Origin: Rhizobiales bacterium 65-79
Lineage (GTDB): Bacteria; Pseudomonadota; Alphaproteobacteria; Rhizobiales; Rhizobiaceae
Direction: 5' to 3'
DNA: 64,000 nucleotides
Assembly: GCA_001896885.1 (NCBI GenBank)
Contig: MKRJ01000038.1
Span: forward strand, 1 to 64,000
Each line of letters starts with the position of its first letter. Positions within the stretch are counted from its first letter, which is position 1. The notes under the pieces are model-generated. The model worked only from the letters and a program-made list of their open reading frames with translations. It was not told the origin of the DNA and ran no database searches. Positions 48,177 to 57,248 of this stretch are shown in pieces. A program made the translations under genes and the position numbers.

Positions 48177-50069
48177 ATGACGACGGATAGGACTGCAGCG
48201 GAAACGAAAACGTTCGAGGCGGATGTCGCGCGGCTCCTGCACCTGATGGTGCATTCGGTCTATTCTGATCGTGACGTCTTCCTGCGCGAGTTGATCTCCA
48301 ACGCGGCCGACGCCTGCGAAAAGCTGCGTTATGAGGCGATCAGCCAGCCAGAACTCTTTGGTGACGACCCGCAGCCGCGCATCACGATAACGGCCGATCG
48401 GGACAAAAGGCAACTCTCCGTCGAAGACAACGGCATCGGCATGAGCCGCGACGAGATGGTGGAGGCGCTCGGGACCATCGCACGCTCCGGTACGCGGGCG
48501 TTCATGGAAAGCATGGAGGCGGGCAAGACCGCGGACGGTACTCAACTCATCGGCCAGTTCGGCATCGGTTTCTACTCCGCCTTCATGGTAGCCGACAGGG
48601 TCGACGTGACCAGCCGCCGGGCGGGCGGCGAAGAGGCATGGCGCTGGTCATCCGACGGTAAGGGCGCTTACGAGATCGGCTCGGTGCCGCTCGACGAGGC
48701 GCCGAAGCGCGGCACGCGCGTCGTCCTTCATCTGATGGAGGATGCCAACTCCTACACCGAAGCCTTCCGCCTCGAACGGCTGGTGAAGTCGCAGTCCGGG
48801 CACGTGCCGGTGCCGATCGCTCTGGTCGAGAAACCGTCTGCCGAGCCGAAAGAAGTAGCCGACGGAACAGCCTTGTGGATGCGGCCCAAAAGCGAAATCA
48901 AGCCCGAAGAATATACGGATTTCTATCGTAATGTGTCGGGCCAGTATGACGAACCGGCCGCGACGATCCATTTCCGCGCCGAGGGCCGGCAGGAATACAG
49001 CGTGCTGGCCTTCATCCCCGGTTCGCGCCCATTCGATCTCTTTGACCAGGATCGCAAGGGGCGCATGAAGCTCTACGTACGGCGGGTCTTCATCACCGAC
49101 GATGCCGACCTTCTGCCGCGCTATCTGCGCTTCGTGCGCGGCGTCGTCGATTCCGCCGACCTGCCACTCAACGTCTCGCGCGAGATGATCCAGGAGAGCC
49201 CGCTTCTGGCCGCGATCCGCAAGGGCGTGGCCAATCGCATCCTGGCCGAACTTGCCCGGCTGGCGGAAAACGAGGCGGAAGCCTACGCCGGGATATGGGA
49301 GAATTTCGGGACTGTCCTGAAGGAAGGGCTCTACGAAGACTACGAACGGCGCGGGCAACTGTTCAAGCTGGCACGTTTTCGGTCGACAGCCTCCGGTGAG
49401 ACGCTACGCAGCCTCGACGACTATGTCGCGTCGATGAAGGCGGGGCAGAAGGCTATCTTCTTCATAACCGGCGACGACCGGGCGCGGCTCGAGACCTCGC
49501 CCCAGCTCGAGGGGTTCAAGGCGCGCGGCATCGAGGTCCTGCTGCTCACGGATCCCATCGACAGCTTCTGGACGACGGTCGCGCCGGAGTACGAGAGCAA
49601 GCCGTTCAGGTCGGTGACGCAAGGGGCGGCCGATCTTTCGGACATTCCCCTGCTGGACGACGCGGCAAAGCCGGATCCCGAGACATCCTCGGAAATCGCG
49701 ACGTTCATCGCCTTCGTCAAGACGGTGCTCGGCGACGCGGTGTCGGATGTAAAGGCTTCCGGTCGACTGACGGAAAGCCCCGTCTGCCTGGTCGCTCCGG
49801 CGCATGGGCCCGACCGGCAGTTCGAGCGCCTGCTCAATGCAGCAGGTCGGCTCGACAAGGCCGCCAAGCCGATCCTCGAGATCAATCCTCGCAACGATCG
49901 CATCGTGGCACTGGCGAGGCTCGGAAAGGGAGAGCGGGCTTTCAAGGAAGATGCGGCACACCTCCTCTATGACGAAGCGCGCGTACTGGACGGCGACAAG
50001 CCAGCGGATGCGAGGGCCTTCTCGGAGCGGCTGGCACGCCTCGTCGCCCGAGGTCTCCGCAAAAACTGA
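48177..50069 (+). CDS. htpG: Molecular chaperone HtpG (Hsp90)
   Basis: This 630-residue Hsp90 has the N-terminal GHKL ATPase: 'FLRELISNAADACEKLRYEA', 'VEDNGIGMSRDEMVEALGTIARSGT' and 'LIGQFGIGFYSAFMVADRV'. The middle segment contains 'YVRRVFITDDADLLPRYLRFVRGVVDS' and 'LPLNVSREMIQE'. Length and order are normal. It remodels late folding intermediates and completes the chaperone set of this island. Confidence 0.95.
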   Translation: MTTDRTAAETKTFEADVARLLHLMVHSVYSDRDVFLRELISNAADACEKLRYEAISQPELFGDDPQPRITITADRDKRQLSVEDNGIGMSRDEMVEALGTIARSGTRAFMESMEAGKTADGTQLIGQFGIGFYSAFMVADRVDVTSRRAGGEEAWRWSSDGKGAYEIGSVPLDEAPKRGTRVVLHLMEDANSYTEAFRLERLVKSQSGHVPVPIALVEKPSAEPKEVADGTALWMRPKSEIKPEEYTDFYRNVSGQYDEPAATIHFRAEGRQEYSVLAFIPGSRPFDLFDQDRKGRMKLYVRRVFITDDADLLPRYLRFVRGVVDSADLPLNVSREMIQESPLLAAIRKGVANRILAELARLAENEAEAYAGIWENFGTVLKEGLYEDYERRGQLFKLARFRSTASGETLRSLDDYVASMKAGQKAIFFITGDDRARLETSPQLEGFKARGIEVLLLTDPIDSFWTTVAPEYESKPFRSVTQGAADLSDIPLLDDAAKPDPETSSEIATFIAFVKTVLGDAVSDVKASGRLTESPVCLVAPAHGPDRQFERLLNAAGRLDKAAKPILEINPRNDRIVALARLGKGERAFKEDAAHLLYDEARVLDGDKPADARAFSERLARLVARGLRKN

Positions 50070-50124
50070 ATACAGTAGTTTTTCCACCTAATGGGCTCCC
50101 AGATTGGCGGATCATCGGCACGGC

Positions 50125-50735
50125 CGAACCGGTGACGGAAAGTGTTAGCCCGGCTGTTGTTCCAGGAGGAGCTGCGGCCGGGCAAATGATGCGGTGGCGC
50201 GGCAGTATTGGTCGCCGTTTTACCCAACATCGCTTTATGGTCAGGAATCCTGCAATCGTGCGGGGTTGCGCGGATTTGGCCATTTCGGCACCTATCATCG
50301 AATCTAACATAGTCGGGGTGTCTGCCGACCGGGCTAAAAGCCCGGAAAACTGCGGTTTATCGGCATTGGCGGGCCATGTGACGATGGCTACCGAGCAAAA
50401 ATGCTGTAGCTGCTTGCGCACTGCGACTTGGCCACCCGCATTAAATTGCTGATCTAGGGAGGACCCCAGCGTAATTCGCAGTAATCGGCCTCAATTGAGC
50501 AATAAAGCGCTGGAACGCATCGGCCGCACCCCGATTGTTTGCTTCTAGAGCGGATCTTGCGTCTTCCTTCAAAAAGCAGCGCCAGCGCATTGCGCAGGTG
50601 TGTCGAACAACGATTGCCCCATAGCGTGCTGGTGGTGATGAACGCCCACATGGTTCGCGCGGATCATCGGCCCGACCGCACAGCCAACCGTGTGACGGCC
50701 GGCCGTTGTTCCAGGGAGCTGCGGCCGGACCTTGT
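50125..50735. repeat. Repeat mosaic, copy A
   Basis: 50125-50402 closely matches 53630-53935. The adjacent block 50585-50735 matches 53550-53690. Shared landmarks are GTTGTTCCAGG(AG)GAGCTGCGGCC, 'TGCGCGGATTTGGCCATTTC' and 'TGTCTGCCGAC'. No gene was seen in 50070-50757. The order of blocks differs from the 53.4-54.0 kb copy, so this is a mosaic of a repeated intergenic family and not a simple duplication. Confidence 0.75.
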
Positions 50736-50757
50736 ACGCCACCGGAAAACGGGGCCC

Positions 50758-51486
50758 TCAGTCACCGTCGACCTTCATCTTGCCTGGTTCGAAGGCGGGG
50801 TTGTCGACGCGTTCCCAGTCGCCGCCTTCGTTCCAAGGTCCGGTCATATCCTTGGCGCCGTCGCCTTCTCCGGTCGAATCGTTGAAATACTGGTCCACCA
50901 GCCCTTCGGTCGGCTTGAGCTTTCCAATTTCAAGTGGCTTCTTCCCGAGACTATCGAGCGCCGTCATGAATACCTTCATGTGGGTGATCTCGCGCGTCAT
51001 CAGAAATTGCAGCGCGTCCTTGCTGCCGGGATCGTCGCAAAAGTCGATGAGGCGTTCATATACGATTTTAGCCCGTGCCTCCGCCGCAATGTTGCTGCGT
51101 AGATCGACCTCCGGCTGTCCGGTGATTTTGAGATAGTCGGCGGTCCAAGCGTTTCCCATGGAATTGTAAAGGTTTACGCCACCCCCGCCGCAGATGGCAA
51201 TCAATGGATCCGCTTCCGCCGCGTCGCGATCCTTCTTCATGGGCTTAAGGTGCATTCGGGCAAGCGTGCCGATAACCTCGAGATGGCTCAACTCCTCAGT
51301 GCCGATATCCATCAGCATGTCTTTGAGACCGGGATCGTCGGTATTCAACCCTTGGACCGAATACTGCATCGCTGCGGCAAGTTCGCCGTTGGCGCCGCCG
51401 AATTGCTCCAACAGCATGTTCCCAAACCGAGGGTCAGGATCGCCAACCTTGACGGTGTACATAAGCTTTTTTACGTGGTGATACAT
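50758..51486 (-). CDS. Manganese catalase
   Basis: This 242-residue di-manganese catalase converts hydrogen peroxide to water and oxygen without haem. Ligand-bearing helices are visible: 'LLEQFGGANGELAAAMQY' (Glu), 'IGTEELSHLEVIG' (Glu/His), 'AAEARAKIVYERLI' (Glu) and 'REITHMKVFMTAL' (Glu/His). GAGGAGG precedes the ATG. It heads an oxidative-stress set with the DUF892 ferritin-like gene. Confidence 0.92.
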   Translation of the reverse strand: MYHHVKKLMYTVKVGDPDPRFGNMLLEQFGGANGELAAAMQYSVQGLNTDDPGLKDMLMDIGTEELSHLEVIGTLARMHLKPMKKDRDAAEADPLIAICGGGGVNLYNSMGNAWTADYLKITGQPEVDLRSNIAAEARAKIVYERLIDFCDDPGSKDALQFLMTREITHMKVFMTALDSLGKKPLEIGKLKPTEGLVDQYFNDSTGEGDGAKDMTGPWNEGGDWERVDNPAFEPGKMKVDGD

Positions 51487-51574
51487 AATGCCTCCTCTTG
51501 CCCCCCAGCAGCAACCTTGGGTCAGAGATTATGTTCCGGCGTCCTCAAAATATTGCCGTCCCCCAACACGCCCG

Positions 51575-51829
51575 TCATTGAGCGGCGGCTTCCCCTCCTT
51601 GGGAACCGCCATCTGCAGGGCCGACATTCCCCCGGTCGACCTCAACCTGGAACGCAGCAATCTGAACCATGGTCGCGGCTGCCGTAGCGATGATCTGTGC
51701 CTCGCTCACTGGCCCTCCATCGGCCGGACCAGCCAGCTTGACCTCGATGGTTTCGCCGCCTTGGCCCAGAAACCGGACCACGTTCATATTGTCGGCTTCT
51801 CTGGAGCATTCGGTGCGTATCAGATGCAT
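51575..51829 (-). CDS. Small hypothetical protein upstream of Mn catalase
   Basis: This 84-residue protein has 'NVVRFLGQGGETIEVKLAGP' near the start and a glycine/alanine-rich tail. AGGAGG precedes the ATG. No family was recognised. It is on the same strand as the catalase, 88 bp upstream, so it may be co-transcribed. Confidence 0.6.
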   Translation of the reverse strand: MHLIRTECSREADNMNVVRFLGQGGETIEVKLAGPADGGPVSEAQIIATAAATMVQIAAFQVEVDRGNVGPADGGSQGGEAAAQ

Positions 51830-51934
51830 GCCATCCTCCTAGGGGTATCGCATTCAACGAAAAACGGCGGCGAGGGAAGCCGCAGCGGCGAGCGCCCCGC
51901 CGATGTTGTTGGCCGGCGGAGCGCTGGCCGGTCT

Positions 51935-52429
51935 CTACGCGGCCGCCTTCATGTTTGCTGACTTATCGGCGAGCTTTGAGAGGTCCTCGTCCGTTTTGGA
52001 CTCCTCCTTAAGCGTCGCGTCGAAGAGCTTTACCGCATCCTGCATGCCCAACGTCTCGGCCCAGCGCTTCAAGGTGCCATAGCGGGTGATCTCGTAATGC
52101 TCGACAGCTTGCGCGGACGAGATCAGGCCGGCGTCTAGCGCGGGCATGCCCTTGAATTCCTCCATGATCTCTTCGCCCTCGGCGATGATGCCCTCGATCG
52201 CCTCGCAGGTCTTGCCCTGGGGTCGCTTGTCCATCAGTTCGAACACCTGCTGCAGCCGTTCGACGTGGCCTTCCGTCTGCTCCTTGTGCTTCTCGAACGC
52301 TGCCTTCAGGTCGGGGGAGGTCGCCGCCCTCGCCATCTTCGGCAACGCCTTCAGGATCTTCCGCTCGGCGTAATAGATGTCCTTGAGGGTGTCGTGGAAC
52401 AGATCTTCCAGCTTCTTCTCTTTTGCCAT
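51935..52429 (-). CDS. YciE/YciF ferroxidase family (DUF892) protein
   Basis: This 164-residue four-helix ferritin-like protein has 'LEDLFHDTLKDIYYAERKILKAL', 'AFEKHKEQTEGHVERLQQVFEL' and 'AQAVEHYEITRYGTLKRWAE', each holding Glu/His ligands for a di-iron site. The family is linked to stress and iron or oxygen handling. GAGAGGAA precedes the ATG. It forms a stress set with the Mn catalase and the divergent iron-permease-like gene. Confidence 0.88.
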   Translation of the reverse strand: MAKEKKLEDLFHDTLKDIYYAERKILKALPKMARAATSPDLKAAFEKHKEQTEGHVERLQQVFELMDKRPQGKTCEAIEGIIAEGEEIMEEFKGMPALDAGLISSAQAVEHYEITRYGTLKRWAETLGMQDAVKLFDATLKEESKTDEDLSKLADKSANMKAAA

Positions 52430-52583
52430 CGGTGGTTCCTCTCATTCATGATCGGAGTGGGCGCGCAGATATGCGCGGACCGACGAAAATCATCCTCCCA
52501 AGCGTTTGTTCCCTTTGCGCCGGCTAGGGGAACAATTTTCATTCCTCGGTCATTTTTGGGGCACCAAAATCGGAGGACCCAAT

Positions 52584-53015
52584 TTGCAGAAGCTGTTCGC
52601 TAAGGCTGCCAACGCAGTGGCGCACGCGGCCGGTCACCCAGCTACTTTTATACTCTGCTGTCTCATCGTGGCGGTCTGGGCCGCCACTGGGCCCCTCGCG
52701 GGCTACTCCGACACGTGGCAGCTGATCATCAATACCGGCACGACGATCATCACCTTCTTGATGGTCTTCCTCATTCAGAACACGCAGAACAGGGACGGCG
52801 GCGCCGTCCAGGCCAAGCTCGATGAACTGATCCGCGCCAGCCGGAGTGAAAACACTTTCATCGGCATCGAGCATCTGACCGAAGAGGAAGTCGAAGAGTT
52901 TCGCAAGAAATGCGAGAACGCTGCCGTTGCCGTGGAAGGCAAGGAGCGAAAAGTCCCCTCACGCAGCAAGCACAAACGGACCCCAAAGCGCACGAAACCC
53001 CGCCAGGTAGCCTGA
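52584..53015 (+). CDS. Low-affinity iron permease family protein
   Basis: This 143-residue membrane protein has two hydrophobic segments (about 16-40 and 48-75). It carries the family features 'HPATFILCCLIVAVWAATGP' and 'TGTTIITFLMVFLIQNTQNRD', then 'LDELIRASRSENTFIGIEHLTEEE'. The TTG at 52584 after GGAGGA is the best start; the frame extends upstream to 52506 without a good site. The family name comes from a fungal iron transporter; a transport role in bacteria is not proven. Confidence 0.8.
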   Translation: MQKLFAKAANAVAHAAGHPATFILCCLIVAVWAATGPLAGYSDTWQLIINTGTTIITFLMVFLIQNTQNRDGGAVQAKLDELIRASRSENTFIGIEHLTEEEVEEFRKKCENAAVAVEGKERKVPSRSKHKRTPKRTKPRQVA

Positions 53016-53028
53016 TGGCGGCGGTTCC

Positions 53029-53238
53029 ATGACCAAGAATGCGCTCCATCGCCTGAAGGGTTTCGGCTACCTCGCCTCGTCTATCAGCGTGTTCCTGCTT
53101 GCGGCGGTCAGCTGGTCCAGTGCGCAGAAGAGCACCGCCCTTACCGTTTGTCTCGTTGCTGGTGCAGGCACATCGATCATCGGCATGTTCTGCCGCTGGC
53201 TCAGCTACGAGATCGAGAAGCGGAAGAAGTCGAAATAG
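53029..53238 (+). CDS. Small membrane protein of unknown function
   Basis: This 69-residue protein has two hydrophobic segments ('YLASSISVFLLAAVSW' and 'ALTVCLVAGAGTSIIGMF') and a basic C-terminus. It starts 13 bp after the iron-permease-like stop, so it is probably co-transcribed with it. No family was recognised. Confidence 0.6.
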   Translation: MTKNALHRLKGFGYLASSISVFLLAAVSWSSAQKSTALTVCLVAGAGTSIIGMFCRWLSYEIEKRKKSK

Positions 53239-53365
53239 GGCGTCTCTCCAGCGCGTCCCAGACCCGTTATCGCTCAATGAATTTGTTGAATCGACTATCG
53301 CCTTCTTCCTGCCGCAGGAAGGCGAGATTGCCGTGCTGGGCGATGTCACCGACATGGTTCGCCCG

Positions 53366-53958
53366 GATCATCGGTGCGGCCTCACGGCCGAACGGGTGAC
53401 GGAAAGTGCTACCCCGGCCGTTGTTCCAGGGAACTGCGGCCGGGCAATGGTGAGGTGGCGAGGCAGTATTGGTCGCCGTTTCACCCAACCTCGCTTTGCG
53501 GCCAGGAATCCCGCAACCGTGCAGGGTTGCGCGGATTTGGCCATTTCTGCGAGCGCATTGCGCAGGTGCGTCGAACAACGATTGCCCCATACCGTGCTGG
53601 CGGTGATGAACGCCAACATGGTTCGCGCGGATCGTCGGCGCGGCCGCACGGTCAACCGGGTGACGGAAAGTGATACCCGACCGTTGTTCCAGGAGGAGCT
53701 GCGGCCGGGCAAATGATAAGGTGGCGAGGTAGTATTGGTCGCCGTTTCACCCGACCTCGCTTTACGGTCAGGAATCCCGCAATCGTGCGGGGTTGCGCGG
53801 ATTTGGCCATTTCGGCACCTATCATCGAATCCATCTTAGTCGGGGTGTCTGCCGACCTGGCCAAAAGCCCGGACAACAGCGGTTTATCGGCATTGGCGGG
53901 CCATGTGATGACGTATACCGGCAAAATACTCATGTAGCTGGAGACGCACTGCGACTTG
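53366..53958. repeat. Repeat mosaic, copies B and C
   Basis: 53366-53545 and 53630-53958 are two diverged copies of the block at 50125-50402. A separate block at 53550-53690 matches 50585-50735. The spurious frames seen on both strands are conserved only because the DNA repeats. Copy C leads straight into the palindrome at 53959. No gene was recognised from 53239 to 53958. Confidence 0.75.
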
Positions 53959-55286
53959 GCCGCCCCCCATTGCACCTAAGAGCCAGGGAGGACCCGCGTC
54001 ACAGTCGCTTCTCGATCCGTCGGTCGCTCCTTCCCAGACGGGACGCCTCATAGCCTGATCGCCATGGCGCCAGGCAACGACCTGCCGGACGCAACCCCTC
54101 TCGGGCGATCACCGCATCGACATGACCGGAGCGACATCTCATCGGCTCGGCGCGCTCGCCGGACGTCAGACGCACGGGTGGGCGCGCCCGCCATGCATGC
54201 CGCCTATACCGGCCAGGGCAGGAGATTGTTCTCCTGGCCAATGGACTGGGTGCGTTCCGTTACCCAGCATTCTCCATCGACACACCTCCATCCACCATGG
54301 TTGTGAAAACCTCGTGCGCAGGAGAAGCACTTTCCGGCCTATCTGCGCCATGACCGGGCTCGCGCCCATCAGCGCCGCCGTGGAGTCGGCCTTGATGGGC
54401 GTGTCTTCTGCCGCGTCGTCTGCGACATCATTCATGGCCGATAATTGTGACCATGGTCCGTCGGTGCCGTAGAGCCCGATTTAGGCGGTGAGCTCCGCCA
54501 GCATGACGCCGCCGGGGCATCCAGCACCCAGCGCCACTGCCCAGGTGACCGGCAGCGCTCCGGCCTCAGGCAGCACCTTGATGCACTCGGCTGCGTCAAG
54601 CCCGACCAATCACGAATGAGGATCCTCATTCGTGATTGGTCGGGCTTGACGCAGCCGAGTGCATCAAGGTGCTGCCTGAGGCCGGAGCGCTGCCGGTCAC
54701 CTGGGCAGTGGCGCTGGGTGCTGGATGCCCCGGCGGCGTCATGCTGGCGGAGCTCACCGCCTAAATCGGGCTCTACGGCACCGACGGACCATGGTCACAA
54801 TTATCGGCCATGAATGATGTCGCAGACGACGCGGCAGAAGACACGCCCATCAAGGCCGACTCCACGGCGGCGCTGATGGGCGCGAGCCCGGTCATGGCGC
54901 AGATAGGCCGGAAAGTGCTTCTCCTGCGCACGAGGTTTTCACAACCATGGTGGATGGAGGTGTGTCGATGGAGAATGCTGGGTAACGGAACGCACCCAGT
55001 CCATTGGCCAGGAGAACAATCTCCTGCCCTGGCCGGTATAGGCGGCATGCATGGCGGGCGCGCCCACCCGTGCGTCTGACGTCCGGCGAGCGCGCCGAGC
55101 CGATGAGATGTCGCTCCGGTCATGTCGATGCGGTGATCGCCCGAGAGGGGTTGCGTCCGGCAGGTCGTTGCCTGGCGCCATGGCGATCAGGCTATGAGGC
55201 GTCCCGTCTGGGAAGGAGCGACCGACGGATCGAGAAGCGACTGTGACGCGGGTCCTCCCTGGCTCTTAGGTGCAATGGGGGGCGGC
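53959..55286. repeat. Spacer-less 1,328-bp palindrome
   Basis: Arms of 664 bp mirror each other about 54622.5, with GGATCC (a BamHI site) at the exact centre. Every minus-strand frame on the left has an identical plus-strand twin on the right. The identity ends at 53959/55286 and weak similarity continues for about 25 bp. In each arm one frame gives a coding-like run of about 42 residues ('LVGLDAAECIKVLPEAG' start) to a stop at 54762-54764 on the right arm. The same frame continues after the stop with another protein-like run. No known gene was recognised. Confidence 0.9.
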
Positions 55287-55354
55287 ATAGTCGCAGCACG
55301 TCTCCAGCTATGAGGTTCGATTTGGCAGGACGACCTCGCAATGGCCATGAGGGG

Positions 55355-55397
55355 GCGCCCAGGACCACGGCGGCCCGGCCGCCGTGGTCCTGGGCGC
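55355..55397. terminator. GC-rich hairpin, copy 2
   Basis: The 21-bp arms (55355-55375 and 55377-55397) pair around a single base. It is the counterpart of 125-171, with loop and arm changes that keep the pairing. Its role as a terminator or REP-like element is unproven. Confidence 0.5.
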
Positions 55398-55636
55398 GCT
55401 TGGCCCTCCGCGATCGGATACTGCCACTTTCCAAGGCGTGCCCCTGCAAAGCGATAGTCACGGTCTAGAAGCACGCACGTTCTTCTTTGCAGTGGACTTT
55501 CCCTCAAATGAAAGCATCAACGGACGAGCGCCCGCTCCAACGCGGGCGCCCGCATCCCCTCGCCCGGTCGCCACCGCCGGGTCGTCCTCGTGCAAGCGCC
55601 AGCATCCCGCTGGCGACGAACACGGAGACGAAATTC

Positions 55637-56263
55637 ATGACCACCAAGATCAATCTGACCTCCCACCAGCGCTGTGTGCTGCACGCGGCGTCACGTTCGG
55701 CAAATCTCAATGTCTGGCCGCTTCCGCAGCGTCTGGGCCTCAGCAAGGGATCCGCTACGATCGTGGCGAAAGCGTTGTTGAAGAAGGCCCTCATCGCAGA
55801 GCGCGCCGCACTCGGCCATGATGCCATCTGGCGCGAAGCCGAAGATGGCCGGCCCATGACCTTGGTCATCACCAAGGCGGGCCTCGCTGCAGTCGGAATG
55901 CTCCCGGAAAGCGAATCGGAACGAAAGCAGGCTGAAGACCAGTCAGCACAGAAGGACCAAGACGAGGCCAAGCGCAAGCCGACAGCGCCCGTATCGCAAA
56001 ATCAGCAGCGGCGGCCGCGGTCCGGATCGAAACTCGCGATGCTGGTCGAGTTGCTCGAGCGCGACGAGGGCGCGACGATCGAGGAGATGGTGGCAGTGCT
56101 GCAATGGCAGCAGCACACCGTGCGCGGCGTGATGAGCGGCGCGTTGGCGAAGAAGTTCGGGCTGGAGATTGGCTCGGAGGTGACCGAGGGACGAGGGAGG
56201 GTGTATCGAGCTGAAGGTGATCCGGCCCCAGACGCCGACAAGGCCGGAAGCACCGGTAGATAG
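55637..56263 (+). CDS. DUF3489 domain protein (copy 2)
   Basis: This 208-residue paralogue of the protein at 410-1081 has the same layout: N-terminal winged-helix-like part, charged linker ('QKDQDEAKRKP') and DUF3489 domain ('AMLVELLERDEGATIEEMVAVL'). It differs at many positions but keeps the frame, so it may still be functional, unlike the trpS beside it. The start ATG matches copy 1 minus one alanine codon. Confidence 0.8.
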   Translation: MTTKINLTSHQRCVLHAASRSANLNVWPLPQRLGLSKGSATIVAKALLKKALIAERAALGHDAIWREAEDGRPMTLVITKAGLAAVGMLPESESERKQAEDQSAQKDQDEAKRKPTAPVSQNQQRRPRSGSKLAMLVELLERDEGATIEEMVAVLQWQQHTVRGVMSGALAKKFGLEIGSEVTEGRGRVYRAEGDPAPDADKAGSTGR

Positions 56264-56494
56264 GTCATCCGCCGACCGTGGCGTCGCAACGAAGGTGACG
56301 CATTGATATGATGGCTAGCCCTTCGGCTCCCGCAGGCGCTCTGGCGCTACCTGCTGGGAGCCATGGTGTCGTATATGTCTCCTCAAGGGAAAAGGGATAG
56401 GGACGAGAGGCTGTTGCCCGATATTGCCTCTGGTCTTTCGCAAGGAGCTTTCACGGCAGGTTGATGCAGTCGAGGGACATCCCACCGACGCGAA

Positions 56495-57041
56495 TTAGCT
56501 CTCGCCGTCAAAGCGGAAGGTGCCAAGCGCTTCCCTCAATTCCAGCTTCGTCGCTTCGGTGATCTTCGTGCCCCTCGCCGCGCCGGCTTGCGGGACATCC
56601 ATGACAAAATCCTGGTCCTGCGCGAACGACAGCCTGCGCTCGCGTATGGGGGCGAGAAGCGTCTGCAGGATCGACGTGAGGCGGCGCTTCAACACCATGT
56701 CCCCCAGGCCGCCACGATGATAATGGTTCTTCAGGTCCGCAACTGCATCGCGATCTGCCTCGAATGCGTCGAGATAGACGAAGACTATGTTTCCCTCGAC
56801 CCGCCCCGGATCGGACAGGCGCAGATGATCGGGGTCCGTATACATCCGGTTGACGGCATCCTCGATCTCCTTGTCGGTCGCCGAGAGGGGATCGCGTTGC
56901 CCTGGGACTTGCTCATCTTCGCCTTGCCATCCACGCCGGGCAGTCGGTCGATGGCAGGGATCAAGCGCACGGGCCTCCGGAAGCACCGACTTGCCGGTCT
57001 GGCGATTGAGGCGGCGCACGATCTCGTTGGTCTGTTCGATC
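56495..57041 (-). pseudogene. trpS: trpS 3' fragment, truncated and frameshifted
   Basis: It covers the TrpS C-terminal half from '[17 protein letters not shown]' to the shared 'FRFDGES' end. The class I N-terminal half with the HIGH motif is absent. The KMSKS segment is in a different frame ('[13 protein letters not shown]') from the flanking parts, so two compensating shifts surround it. It cannot make a working enzyme. Confidence 0.88.
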
Positions 57042-57043
57042 AG

Positions 57044-57193
57044 ATGACGCCATTGCGCGCCCGTGCGCACCATCCACATCATGCCTCCGAAATAATACAG
57101 GTTGTCCTGCGCTGGACGACAGCCGCGGCCTCCAGGCAGAGGTGGGTCGGTCAACGCCCACTCTGCGTCCCTCACACCAATGCGTTCGCCCAA
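57044..57193 (-). pseudogene. IS5-family transposase N-terminal fragment
   Basis: It encodes about 50 residues resembling the N-terminus of IS5-group transposases ('LTDPPLPG', 'MMWMVRTGAQWRHL'), then runs directly into trpS sequence in the same frame. It marks the breakpoint that removed the 5' half of this trpS copy. No inverted repeat or target duplication is visible. Confidence 0.65.
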
Positions 57194-57248
57194 GACTGCC
57201 TCCGAAAGAAACGAGATTCCGCAGTCGACCTTTGTCCGCGAGCGCTAG

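Larger units (their letters stand above)
55230..57041 (+). repeat. Direct repeat copy 2 (leader, DUF3489 gene, partial trpS)
   Basis: This matches 1-1821 in the same orientation, starting inside the palindrome's right arm and ending within trpS at about 57041, where IS5-type sequence takes over. Substitutions and frameshifts in the trpS part show it is the decaying copy. The first 57 bp are shared with the palindrome arm, so the arm itself descends from the same leader. Confidence 0.88.

Noticed and set aside
50132-50452. Open frames in the repeat mosaic, recurring at 53713-53937
   Set aside because: Similarity follows the DNA repeat on both strands, with no codon-level signal, start site or family match.
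53999-55246. Paired identical open frames in the palindrome (for example 54166-54435 and 54810-55079)
   Set aside because: They are twins only because the DNA is mirrored. None has a ribosome site or known family, so no gene is called.
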